From: JBPEWY01 sp965224095
Lineage (GTDB): Bacteria > Bacteroidota > Bacteroidia > Flavobacteriales > Flavobacteriaceae
Length of the DNA stretch: 64,000 nucleotides
Assembly: GCA_965224095.1 (NCBI GenBank)
Contig: OZ245039.1
Location: 1,178,001-1,242,000, forward strand
Reading direction: 5' to 3'
The notes beneath the pieces are model-generated. The model did not search any database, was not told the origin of the DNA, and worked only from the letters and a program-made list of their open reading frames with translations. Of the stretch, positions 51,795-61,600 are shown piece after piece. Within the stretch, counting starts at the first letter, position 1, and each line of letters opens with the position of its first letter. The translations under genes were made by a program, and so were the position numbers.

Positions 51795-52988
51795 TTATAC
51801 ATTTTTATAGCTTCCGGGTGTGCAGCCTTCGTGTTTTTTAAATGCGTTGTAAAAAGTAGCTTTGGAATTGAAGCCTGCCTCAATTCCAATACCTTCAACT
51901 GACAGGTGCTTGTGTTCTTTACTATCGAACATTTTTTTTGCCTCTTTTACTCTGAACTTATTAATATAGTTATTAAAATTAATCCCTCTTTGCTTGTTAA
52001 GCGAGTGAGAAATGCGTTTAGGGTGCACATTAACCGCCTCAGCAATATCAACAATTGTCAGGTCTTGTTTTAAGAAGCAGCGGGAATTAGTAACATAATC
52101 ATCAATAAGCGCTACAACACTTTGCATTTCCTCACGGGTCATAAAAGATGACGGTTCTCCTGAAAGTTTATTTTTACCTGCCTGAACGGGTTTATATAGG
52201 GGTTCAGGAGCTGCATTTTTTGGGTCTGGATTTTCCAGAGATTCCTCAAGTTCCGGAAACACCAAATACAGAGAAACTATATTTTCCTGAGTAATTCCCT
52301 TAAAAGAAACCCAATAAATAAGTATTACATTAACAACCGTAGTAAAGAAATACCAATAGGTGTTATTCGCAAAAAAATTAATAAGCAGTAGCAACTGAAA
52401 AAAAATACTTGCATACACAAACCACCTCGACCAGTTGAGTTGCTTATTTAAGGTTTCGGAAAACTGATTGTTTACTTCCTTTTGATGAGCATTAATCCAC
52501 TTTACTATTAATATACCTATAAAAATCGTGTATATCAGTCCCAATATAAAGTATACCACTGTAGAAGGGGAATTTTTTATGGCCAGTTTTAAAGAAACGG
52601 GAAGAAAAAAAACCACAAAGCCTATTATTACTTCCAATACACCGGGTATCAGTGTTTTATAAGAACTTTTTTTACCGTTAAAAACCGATATTTTCTGTAT
52701 ATAAATATAAAAAAGAGGAAATGCCAGAAAATGAAAATGAGTTGGTAATAACTCCCACTGCGGGTATTGTTGCAATATCTTCATATCTCTTAAAATGTTC
52801 GGAACAGGCTCAAGAGAAAACAGAAGAATAAACAATCCCAGATACAGGGTGGGTTTATTTTTTCGAGAATGTAATAGAAGTAACATCGTTCCAAACAGGA
52901 GTCCCTGAACAACCCCCAGAACATCAATAATACTAATTACGTTATAATAAACATCCATAAAAAACCCCGTAAACTCCGATTTAGCCAT
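51795..52988 (-). CDS. Membrane-anchored AraC-type regulator (397 aa)
   Basis: Seven or so hydrophobic segments in residues 15-230 (IISIIDVLGVVQGLLFGTML, ALPLFYIYI, VLEVIIGFVVFFL, VVYFILGLIYTIFIGILIV and others), then a linker and an AraC helix-turn-helix domain (about 290-395; VDIAEAVNVHPKRISHSLNK; GIGIEAGFNSKATFYNAFKKHEGCTPGSYK). This architecture is common in Bacteroidota; the membrane part probably senses an envelope signal. Start may be ATG 52988 or 52958. It follows two unrelated minus-strand genes with 33 bp gap. Confidence 0.88.
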   Translation of the reverse strand: MAKSEFTGFFMDVYYNVISIIDVLGVVQGLLFGTMLLLLHSRKNKPTLYLGLFILLFSLEPVPNILRDMKILQQYPQWELLPTHFHFLAFPLFYIYIQKISVFNGKKSSYKTLIPGVLEVIIGFVVFFLPVSLKLAIKNSPSTVVYFILGLIYTIFIGILIVKWINAHQKEVNNQFSETLNKQLNWSRWFVYASIFFQLLLLINFFANNTYWYFFTTVVNVILIYWVSFKGITQENIVSLYLVFPELEESLENPDPKNAAPEPLYKPVQAGKNKLSGEPSSFMTREEMQSVVALIDDYVTNSRCFLKQDLTIVDIAEAVNVHPKRISHSLNKQRGINFNNYINKFRVKEAKKMFDSKEHKHLSVEGIGIEAGFNSKATFYNAFKKHEGCTPGSYKNV

Positions 52989-53021
52989 CGAAATTCACAG
53001 GAAACTAAATTACATCTTTTA

Positions 53022-53504
53022 TTATAACAAATCCCTTTTTAAGTTTTCTATATTCTTATCGTTTAAATGATCAAAAAAAACAGGGAATAATAGTTCTTCC
53101 AAAATAGATTTTCGAGCCGTATGTACATGATCTACAAAACCAATTAACGCTTTTTTAAAGACTTTGGATTCCGATTCCTTCAAAGTATCCAAATACTTCT
53201 TAGCCGGTTGTAACCGATTTACAATTTCCTTCTGCCGTTCGTATTTTGCAGATGGTAGCTTTTCCTGGATATCTTCAATCTTTTCCCTGAACCCCTGAGA
53301 GACATCTCGAAAGTACTCCAATAAAAAATCGGGTGCAGCAAAAGTTTCGGTTTTGAGATAATTTACAGCGGCTCTTATTTCCGCTCTGGTTAATTTCCCA
53401 TAGTGGTTAGACGCATAAATGGTTAGTAATGCGGGCACCTCAAGCATTTGCTTCTTCAGGTTTTCCTCTATTGTTTCCCATATAAAATGTGTTGCACTCA
53501 TCAT
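53022..53504 (-). CDS. Hypothetical helical protein (160 aa)
   Basis: A soluble, mostly helical protein with no signal peptide and no family that I recognise. Features: ATHFIWETIEENLKKQM, KLTRAEIRAAVNYLKTE and a conserved-looking end (VDHVHTARKSILEELLFPVF). It follows the 53512 gene by 7 bp, so they likely form one transcript ending in the AraC gene. Confidence 0.6.
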   Translation of the reverse strand: MMSATHFIWETIEENLKKQMLEVPALLTIYASNHYGKLTRAEIRAAVNYLKTETFAAPDFLLEYFRDVSQGFREKIEDIQEKLPSAKYERQKEIVNRLQPAKKYLDTLKESESKVFKKALIGFVDHVHTARKSILEELLFPVFFDHLNDKNIENLKRDLL

Positions 53505-53511
53505 TCTTTTT

Positions 53512-53904
53512 TTAGTTGTTTTCTACGCTTATCTTTTGTAATAATGCATCTGCTTTAGCGAGCAGTTCATTTTCGCTTTTGTGCCTGTTTATTGTTATTG
53601 ACCCAATGATACGAGGTACCGGTTTTGCTGAGTTGGATATTAAAAATTGTTCAAAATTTTCACATACGATGATATGCTCTTCGTATCCTGCCAAAATCAA
53701 AGCATCAAATTGAATAACAGGATTCATAACCATTTTAAAAAATTGCTTGTCAAAAAACGGAGAGGTTACCGAGTTATTCTTTATCCTGTGAATTAACCGC
53801 CAGTGATCAAAGTAATATTTTTGTGCGACGGATTTCAGTTTCTTTTTTTGGCTGTAAATTATTGCCTCCCGATATTCTAATTTTAAAAGCCCCGTTTCCA
53901 TCAT
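53512..53904 (-). CDS. Host-attachment/eRF1-like small protein (130 aa), tentative
   Basis: A soluble 130-aa protein. LKSVAQKYYFDHWRLIHRI, then FDALILAGYEEHIIVCENFEQFL and a C-terminal KSENELLAKADALLQKI. The middle sequence resembles the family of small proteins once called host attachment proteins, some related to the eRF1 domain fold; I am not certain. First gene of the 53904-51795 minus-strand run. Confidence 0.45.
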   Translation of the reverse strand: MMETGLLKLEYREAIIYSQKKKLKSVAQKYYFDHWRLIHRIKNNSVTSPFFDKQFFKMVMNPVIQFDALILAGYEEHIIVCENFEQFLISNSAKPVPRIIGSITINRHKSENELLAKADALLQKISVENN

Positions 53905-53927
53905 TTAAACTTTTAAGCTTTAATTTT

Positions 53928-53970
53928 GCCCGCCCGGCGGCCAAGCGAAGTCACAGGTACCGGGCGAGCG
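53928..53970. repeat. GC-rich inverted repeat between two minus-strand operons
   Basis: CGCCCGG (53931-53937) pairs with CCGGGCG (53960-53966) with a 22-nt intervening sequence. It stands out by GC content from the AT-rich surroundings and might be a dispersed extragenic palindrome. No T tract suggests it is not a usual terminator. Confidence 0.5.
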
Positions 53971-53989
53971 TAGTAAAAACATAAGTAAA

Positions 53990-54856
53990 CTAATTTTTGG
54001 TTTGATATATTTTACGACCGTTTAACGGTTGCTCATTTCTATAGTTGTTAAGTGGCATTAAATTTCTCAACATTTTAACTTGATCTAGAGAAACCGTTAT
54101 GGGGTTTTTAAATACAAACCAATTAACTCCTTCGGTACAGGGAGGAGTGGTTAGAGAGCCTATATAGTGGTAATATCCTTTATTATCCGGAAGGTTTTCA
54201 TTAAGATTGAAAGAAGCGTTAACAGCTTTGGATTCTCCCTTTTCCAGTGGAAGATAATTCTCCAAAAAGGTAAAAGGTTTACTGTTGACTCCTTCTTTAG
54301 CCATCACTGCCAAAACCAAAAACTGATTGTTATCGTTAACATGTACCATATGGATCACCAGCGGATAACGTATCCCGTTTATGGTATGTTCAGACCCCTC
54401 GTGAAAGTGTATCTGTTTGAGTTTATAGGTATCTCCTTTATAGTTTATGTAATCTCCGGAATCAAAATTATATTGAATGGAGTGCCCGTTATTGATTACT
54501 TCATGAATTTTCGTTTCTGCACTGTAATGAATATCCAGAGGTTTAAGTGAACTATCTGCCTGAGCATTTACACTAATAATATTTACAGGCGACTGGAATT
54601 GTCCGCCACAATCGGAATCTCTTTCAAATTCTGCCCAGTGTTCCGGTCCGGTTTCTCCTTCGTAATTCCAATGTGGTTTTTCGTGGTTTACCGGGGTAAC
54701 CTCTTTTACCTCCAACATATTGCCCTGGTTGTCTACCACAACCTCATCGACTACTTCCATCTCGCGGTCGGTTTTATGCTCTTTTTCATTCTGACTTTTA
54801 CAGGAAAAAGCAAGCACTGTAACTGCGCATGTGCTAATTAATATTACGGTTTTCAT
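53990..54856 (-). CDS. Alpha-type carbonic anhydrase, exported
   Basis: A 288-aa lipoprotein-type protein (VILISTCAVTVLAFSC, Cys 19). Carbonic anhydrase domain: WNYEGETGPEHW, SPVNI, QIHFHEGSEHTINGIRYPLVIHMVHVN near 148 (three zinc His), GSLTTPPCTEGVNWFVF near 245. It should interconvert CO2 and bicarbonate in the periplasm or at the surface. Follows a DUF2490 gene by 19 bp, same strand. Confidence 0.94.
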   Translation of the reverse strand: MKTVILISTCAVTVLAFSCKSQNEKEHKTDREMEVVDEVVVDNQGNMLEVKEVTPVNHEKPHWNYEGETGPEHWAEFERDSDCGGQFQSPVNIISVNAQADSSLKPLDIHYSAETKIHEVINNGHSIQYNFDSGDYINYKGDTYKLKQIHFHEGSEHTINGIRYPLVIHMVHVNDNNQFLVLAVMAKEGVNSKPFTFLENYLPLEKGESKAVNASFNLNENLPDNKGYYHYIGSLTTPPCTEGVNWFVFKNPITVSLDQVKMLRNLMPLNNYRNEQPLNGRKIYQTKN

Positions 54857-54875
54857 AGATAATTTTTTATGTGTT

Positions 54876-55577
54876 TTATATATGATATTTTAATGTAGTT
54901 TGTAGAATATGATTACTGCTAAATCCGTTTGAAACCGGAGCATACGCATTCATATAGCCCATTCCCAGGGAAGCGTTTTTGAAAATCGGATAGGACACCC
55001 CGGAATAAAACCAGTTCTGATTGACGGAACGAGGTACAATTCCCTCTTCCGTATTTAACCATATCTCGTCAAAGGCAGTAAGCGATAATTTTTTGTTGTC
55101 CTTTATTTTAAACAAAGGAATCCCCCAGGTAAAACGATAACGAAACCGCATTTTAAAATTGGTGCCGTCCGTTGTGAAACCACCATTGGGTTGCTCAACC
55201 ACCTTATCTATAAATCGCTGTTCGAATCGGAACCGGTGCTTAAAAGATGATGCTCCGGAATGATGCGATAGCAACAACTGCTCCCAAATATCGTTTTCAT
55301 TAAAATTGCTGGTATTCCTGAAATTTCTGGAATATGTATACCCTGCAGCAATATCCAATGTTTTATTGGCTACATAATGAAAAGAAGGGCGAAGCAGTAT
55401 TTGCTGCCAGTCCGAAAGAAAATTGGTTCTTCTGAAATGCGATTCGTTTTTCAGGTAAAAATTGGAATTGAGCTTATAATCGATAATCACAGAATTCCAG
55501 GAACTATAATTTTCAACGGTTTGTGCCATGGAAAATAAAGGAATTAGCAAGAGCACATACAAAAATCTTTTTCTCAT
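54876..55577 (-). CDS. DUF2490 outer-membrane-like protein
   Basis: Signal peptide (LYVLLLIPLFSMAQ) and WNSVIIDYKLNSNFYLKNESHFRR, then several alternating strands (IDKVVEQPNGGFTTDG, TAFDEIWLNTE, GMGYMNAYAPVSNG) as in DUF2490. It should form a small outer membrane beta-barrel; role unknown. Likely operon with carbonic anhydrase. Confidence 0.85.
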   Translation of the reverse strand: MRKRFLYVLLLIPLFSMAQTVENYSSWNSVIIDYKLNSNFYLKNESHFRRTNFLSDWQQILLRPSFHYVANKTLDIAAGYTYSRNFRNTSNFNENDIWEQLLLSHHSGASSFKHRFRFEQRFIDKVVEQPNGGFTTDGTNFKMRFRYRFTWGIPLFKIKDNKKLSLTAFDEIWLNTEEGIVPRSVNQNWFYSGVSYPIFKNASLGMGYMNAYAPVSNGFSSNHILQTTLKYHI

Positions 55578-55738
55578 TAACTTTATATTTAGAATTGATT
55601 GTGCAAAGGTTGATTACATAACGCTTTGCTACAAGAAACCGGACGATACGAATGTGTAGATTTCTGAAATCTGAACAAAACCCCTTCATTGCTGTGTTAA
55701 AGCTATGTTAATAGAGTTTAGGCAGGAAAAAATGTGCT

Positions 55739-56437
55739 TTATTTTTTCAGGAGGGCCAATACATTTCTTTTATATGTTTGGCCTATGGGAATCTGATGAT
55801 CTTTTATTGTTATACGATTGCCTTCTATGGTCTCAACCCGGGAAATCGATATCAGATATGATTTATGAACTCTTAGGAAACCCTTGTTTAATAAATCTTC
55901 TTCCAATGAAGAAATGGTCATATGAGCAAGCAGGGTTTTATTGTTCAAGTGAAACCTGGTATAATTTCCGTAGGCTTCAATGCACAACACTTCATCCAGA
56001 TTTATCTGATGGTATTTTTTATCTCCCTTTATAAAAAGTAGTTTTTTTGACGGTTGCTCGGTAACCCTCTGTTTAATATCAGGCGCCGGTATATTAAAAG
56101 TCCTGTTAACCGCCTTTACAAAACGTTCAAAACCAAAAGGTTTAAGTAAATAATCCGATACCTGAAGTTCGTATCCTTCCAGGGCATATTCTTCATACGC
56201 GGTGGTAACAATTACTTTAGGATGTTTTGGTAAGGTCCTTAAAAAATCAAATCCGTTGAGTTTGGGCATGTTAATATCCAAAAAAATCAGGTCTATATGA
56301 TTTTGCGTTAAAAAACCTATCGCTTCCATAGCATCATAACAATTTTTCCTTAGTACCATATGGGGCAGCTTATCGCAATACCCCTCTATAAGTTTATGCG
56401 CCAATGGTTCGTCGTCAATAATCATATAAGAAATCAT
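55739..56437 (-). CDS. LytTR-family response regulator
   Basis: A 232-aa response regulator. Receiver domain 1-120 (MIIDDEPLAHKL, phosphorylated Asp in LIFLDINMP near 54, TTAYEEYALEGYEL) and LytTR DNA-binding domain 135-232 (YHQINLDEVLCIEAYGNYTRFHLNN; FLRVHKSYLISISRVETIEGN). Encoded with a 4-bp overlap with the upstream kinase, forming a typical LytS/LytTR pair. Confidence 0.94.
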   Translation of the reverse strand: MISYMIIDDEPLAHKLIEGYCDKLPHMVLRKNCYDAMEAIGFLTQNHIDLIFLDINMPKLNGFDFLRTLPKHPKVIVTTAYEEYALEGYELQVSDYLLKPFGFERFVKAVNRTFNIPAPDIKQRVTEQPSKKLLFIKGDKKYHQINLDEVLCIEAYGNYTRFHLNNKTLLAHMTISSLEEDLLNKGFLRVHKSYLISISRVETIEGNRITIKDHQIPIGQTYKRNVLALLKK

Positions 56438-57546
56438 ACCGTTCGTATATTGAGATGTGCCTTAAAGACATTTTTTTCCTTTACTATATCTAACGCGTGC
56501 CTTTTAGGGTATATTAATTCCAGCCTTCTTGACAGGTTTTGCAACCCGATTCCCTCCTCCTTTTTTTCATCACCGTCAAAATTATTTTCAATATAAAAAT
56601 CAATCTCACGGTCTTTCGCCCTAAGTATGGCTTTAATATATGCATTATCTGCCAGAGTTTCCACGCCGTGTTTAATAGCATTTTCCAGGAGTACTATAAG
56701 CAACAAGGGTGCTATCTCAAATCCTTCTTCAATATCGTGATCGAATAAAATCTCTACATTTTTATGATATCGGATGTCGTGTAAAGCCAGGTAATTTTCT
56801 AAATAAGAAATCTCATCTTCGAGAGGAACGGTTTCCTTCTTGCCCTGATAAATAGTGTAACGCATCACATCCGACAGCTTTAGGATAACATCGGGCGCTT
56901 CTTTTGCATTTTGTACGGTAAGCGTGTACAAGTTATTTAATGTATTAAAGAAAAAATGCGGATTTACCTGGCTCTTTAATAGGGCCAGTTCTGCTTTGGT
57001 TTTTTCAGATTGCATTGTTTTAAACCATTTCCATTGTTCAAAAACCCATAACAAAGCCAATATGGGAATGGGAATAAAAAACAGAATTAAAGCGACTTTC
57101 TGGCCGGAATCTAAATAACGGGTAAACAAACGGACATAAACAAAATATATAAGTATCAATGCGTAAACTCCTATAATCCAAAAACGATACTTGGAAAAAA
57201 ACCTCGGTGATATCAGATATAAAACCCCCAGCCAGAATATGACCAGAGCGGATAAAGTAAGCGGATTATCCGGTATGCCTAACAACTCATCAACAATAAC
57301 CGCAATAATGAGAAGAGCCATCATTCCCAGAATCGTAAAAAGGATGTGCTTGTTTTCTTTGAAGTAGGCCACATTGTGAATTACAAGGGAAATTACAATC
57401 CACCAAAATGAAAAAATAAGCGTTGTTTCCAGCCATGCATCATCCGGTATTAATATTACTTCTACCCAATGCAAAATATACATTAGCAGGAGTGTAATAA
57501 CAAGCCCAATTACAAATGCTCTGTATTTTTTAAGAATTCCATGCAT
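56434..57546 (-). CDS. LytS-like sensor histidine kinase
   Basis: A 370-aa kinase. Six hydrophobic segments in the first 180 residues form the membrane sensor; the His-kinase (PF06580-type) domain contains NPHFFFNTLNNLYTLTV with the phospho-acceptor His, LENAIKHGVETL (N box) and a short G box region (KEEGIGLQNLSRRLELIY). It acts with the overlapping response regulator. Divergent from the ABC gene 208 bp upstream, whose expression may be the target. Confidence 0.92.
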   Translation of the reverse strand: MHGILKKYRAFVIGLVITLLLMYILHWVEVILIPDDAWLETTLIFSFWWIVISLVIHNVAYFKENKHILFTILGMMALLIIAVIVDELLGIPDNPLTLSALVIFWLGVLYLISPRFFSKYRFWIIGVYALILIYFVYVRLFTRYLDSGQKVALILFFIPIPILALLWVFEQWKWFKTMQSEKTKAELALLKSQVNPHFFFNTLNNLYTLTVQNAKEAPDVILKLSDVMRYTIYQGKKETVPLEDEISYLENYLALHDIRYHKNVEILFDHDIEEGFEIAPLLLIVLLENAIKHGVETLADNAYIKAILRAKDREIDFYIENNFDGDEKKEEGIGLQNLSRRLELIYPKRHALDIVKEKNVFKAHLNIRTV

Positions 57547-57754
57547 ATATCAAAGGTAGCAATGTTGTGGTCTGCGGGCAATTTATTTGACCAACGCTTT
57601 TTTTTTCGATACGAACACATCTTTTTTTGCTGTCAGTTTGATTTGATCGGTAAAGAGAGGGATTTGTTTTAACGAAAAGCGCATTTGTCATTTAAAATTT
57701 GCTATTGTTAAATCTCCTCTTAGGTTCGCCTCACAAACCTGAAAAAACCTCCAG

Positions 57755-58633
57755 ATGAATAAACTTCATATCCTTGATCTTTCAAAAACCTATGCGAACG
57801 GTGTTCAGGCGCTCGATGGTGTTTCGCTTCATATAACCAACGGAATGTTCGGGTTATTAGGGCCTAACGGTGCAGGAAAATCAACGCTGATGCGAACGCT
57901 CGCATCCTTGCAGGAACCATCGTCCGGGTCGGTACTTTTTAACGGCGAAGACATCGTTTCGAACCCTCAAAAAGTTCGCAGTCAACTCGGGTATTTACCA
58001 CAGGAATTCGGTGTATACCCAAAAATAAGCGCACAAAAATTACTCGATCATATTGGGGTGCTTAAAGGAATTTCCAATAAAACCGATCGCAAAGAGCAGG
58101 TAAAGGCATTACTGTATCAAACCAATCTATATCAGCACCGGAAAAAATCAGTATATACTTTTTCAGGGGGAATGCGGCAGCGTTTTGGAATAGCTCAGGC
58201 ACTTTTGGGAAATCCCCGGCTTATTATCGTAGACGAACCAACAGCCGGACTGGATCCGGAAGAACGCAACCGATTCCTGAATTTACTTAGCGAAATAGGG
58301 GAAAATGTAATCGTAATTTTATCCACACATATCGTGGAAGACGTGCGTGATTTATGTGAAAAGATGGCTATTCTTGCCGGCGGAAAAATTATTCTGGAAG
58401 GCAATCCATCTGATCTCACCGGGGAGCTGGAAGGAAAAATCTGGAAAAAAACCGTTAAAAAAGAAGCTCTCGATCACTATAAGACCCATTTTCAGGTAAT
58501 TTCCACGCATCTGCTTTCCGGAAAAACCCAGGTACATGTTTTTGCCGCTTCACAGCCTGAATCAGGGTTTGAGCCCCTGGATCCGGATCTTGAAAGCGTG
58601 TACTTCACTTCACTATATACTCATCAATCATAA
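57755..58633 (+). CDS. ABC transporter ATP-binding protein
   Basis: A 292-aa ATPase: Walker A GPNGAGKSTLMRT near 40, Q-loop YLPQEFGVYPKI, signature FSGGMRQRFGIAQALLGNPRLIIVDEP (LSGGQ-type plus Walker B), H-loop ILSTHIVED. Its partner is the permease/aminopeptidase fusion that starts 10 bp downstream. Confidence 0.95.
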   Translation: MNKLHILDLSKTYANGVQALDGVSLHITNGMFGLLGPNGAGKSTLMRTLASLQEPSSGSVLFNGEDIVSNPQKVRSQLGYLPQEFGVYPKISAQKLLDHIGVLKGISNKTDRKEQVKALLYQTNLYQHRKKSVYTFSGGMRQRFGIAQALLGNPRLIIVDEPTAGLDPEERNRFLNLLSEIGENVIVILSTHIVEDVRDLCEKMAILAGGKIILEGNPSDLTGELEGKIWKKTVKKEALDHYKTHFQVISTHLLSGKTQVHVFAASQPESGFEPLDPDLESVYFTSLYTHQS

Positions 58634-58642
58634 AGACAACTT

Positions 58643-61600
58643 ATGTTTTTACCACTTCTTCAATTTGAAACCGGCTATCAATCCAGGCAAAAGGCATTTC
58701 TTATTTTCAGTATCCTCTTTTTTGGATTTGGCTTTTTACTGGGAGCACAGGGTTTTGCTCCCGCTCAGGTACATTATAACTCGGGATATCAAATAAGTTA
58801 TAATACAGGGCTTCTTTCGCTGGGTTGTGTATTTGCCATTATGTTCTTTACCATAACAGGAATACTACGCGACAAGCAATATAGGATGGATACCATCCTG
58901 TACAGTACCTCTATCAAAAAACCATCGTATTTCCTAAGCAGGTTTTTAGGCATTTTCCTGTTTAGCCTACTCGTATTTAGCATGACCCTTTTCGGTTTTT
59001 ATGCAGGCACCTTATCTCCGGCTCTTGATCCAGAACGTTTAACCTCGTTTCATTTCTCCCATTATGTATGGACCTGGGCCATTATTGTTGTTCCCAATGT
59101 ATTTATATGTAGCGTTCTGATTTTTTCTGTCAGTATTTTAACAAAGAACCATATTGCCACCTACCTGAGTGCCATAGTGATTTATGCACTGTATTGGCTT
59201 TGCGCTATTTTTTTTAATTCGCCTATGCTGGCAAATTCCATCCCGCCGTCTCCTGAAAATATGATCATCGCTGCACTTGCAGACCCATTTGGGCTTTCTG
59301 CTTTTTTTGAACAGACGCAGTATTGGACTCCTTTTCAAAAAAACAATCAGCTTATTTCATTTTCCGGTTATTTTTTATGGAATCGATTGATCTGGGGATT
59401 CATTGCTTTTCTTTTTCTTGCGATAACGTACAGGCTGTTTTCTTTTAAAGAAACAAACAAAAAAGTTAAAAGCATCGTCAAGAATGAAACCGGTCGGGGA
59501 GCATTAAAAACATACCGCCCTGTTTCCGTTTCTCCTGAAACATTAAAAGCCAGAAAAAAAAGTTTTATATCCGTGTTAAGGGTAGAGCTTATATACGTTT
59601 TTAAAAGCCTGCCATTTCTGGCAGTTATTCTTGTATGGATGGTAATTGTAACTACCGAAATATACTCCAGAATTAACCAGGGCGGGGTTTATAACGACAG
59701 TTTATACCCCACAACAAATCTTCTTATATGGCTTATAAAAGACCCGCTTCCGGTTTTAAGCCTGATTCTCATTATTTTTTACAGTGGCGAATTGGTCTGG
59801 CGCGAACGCGGATTAAAGTTTCATGAAATACTCGATGCTACTCCCGTATTAAATGGAGTTCTTTTTCTATCAAAATCTCTTGTTCTCCTCCTGCTTCCGG
59901 CTATTCTGATAGGTATTAGTATTTGTATTGCGGTAGGTTTTCAAATAGCTTACGGGTATTTTAATTTTGAAATAGGGCAGTATCTTTCCATGTTCTATTA
60001 TTTGGGAGTCGGTTTTGTTTTTTATAGCACCCTGGCTCTTTTTATACAGAACATATGCTTTAATAAATACCTGGGAATGATCCTGACCGGGTTGGTCATA
60101 CTGCTTTTTAGGAGCTCTTTTTCTTCCTTTATAGGCATCCATGACCCACTTCTCCGGATTGGAAGCCTCCCCCCGACCACCTATACCAATATGACGGGTT
60201 ATGGAGACTATTCCAGGCCTTTTCACTATGTTGCTGCACACTGGAACATCCTGGGGATTCTATTGGCATTGTGTTCTTTTAAACTATGGCAGCGGGGTAG
60301 TATTAGACGGCTTTCAGGAACCGTAAAAAAATTATATGCCGGCTGGAAACCCTGGCAACGTATAAGTCTTGTATCCCTGTTAATACTATTTTTATGTACG
60401 GGAAGTGTGATTTATTATAACACTCATATTATTTCGGAATATTCCACCCCGCAGAAAGAGTTGGATTTCAGAGAGGGTTATGAGCGGAAGTACAAAAAAT
60501 ATGAACATTTGAAACCATTGTTACTTATCGATGCTAAAACTAAAATGGATATATATCCCGATGCGCGGAAGTTCATTCTTAAAGCGAACTATCTTTTAGA
60601 GAACACATATAACACTCCTATTGATACCGTGCTTATTTCGGAGCGATCTACGCTCCAATCGCTTACACTGGAAAATGCGGTTCCCATAATCTACGATTCC
60701 ATATACGAAACCCGTTTATTTGTATTTAAAACACCTTTATTACCGGGCAACCGCATACAAATGTCGTATAAACTAATCGAGGAAAAAACCGGATTTACAA
60801 CAAGTAATAGCCTTGTAAACAATGGCTCTTATTTAGCACATACCTCTTTCGAGCCCTCTTTAAGGTACCGGTCAGGTATGGAAATTGCTTCTGATTTTGA
60901 ACGTAAAAAACGAGGGCTACCGCCTCGTAAAGAAAAAGTAATGGGCAATGATCACTTTGCCGATAACACTTCTGTATACCATAGAATTGGTTTCGAAGCT
61001 ATTGTTTCAACAAAGGAGGGTCAAACCGCTATTGCTCCGGGAGCACTTTTAAAAAAATGGACAGAAAACGGCCGGAATTATTTCCATTATAAACCCTCTA
61101 TAAAAATAATGCCCCTGGTAGCGTACTTCTCTGCAGCTTATAAAAATACTCGCGAAACCTTTAAAAATATATCGATAGAGCAATATTATCATCCCGCGCA
61201 CGAATATAATATAGAAAACATTCAATACAGTGCTAAAAAGGCATTGCAGTACTGTATCACTAATTTCGGGGAATATCCTTTTAACCATTTACGTATTGCT
61301 GAAATTCCAGGTCATTGGTCATTTGGAGGACAAGCCCTGCCCGGTACAATTAGTATGGTAGAAGACCGGTTATACCTGCTAGACAATACCGACCCGGACG
61401 GGTTTAACCTGGTAGCCAAGCGTACTGTTCACGAAGTGGCTCATCAATGGTGGGGGCATATACTGGCACCAAAATACATGGATGGATCCAGCTTATTTAC
61501 CGAAGGATTTGCCAAATATACTGAAGCGGTTGTACTAGAAAAAATGTACGGAAAACGAGCCCTTTGGCAGTTAGGTGAAACCGCTAATAAAACCTATTTT

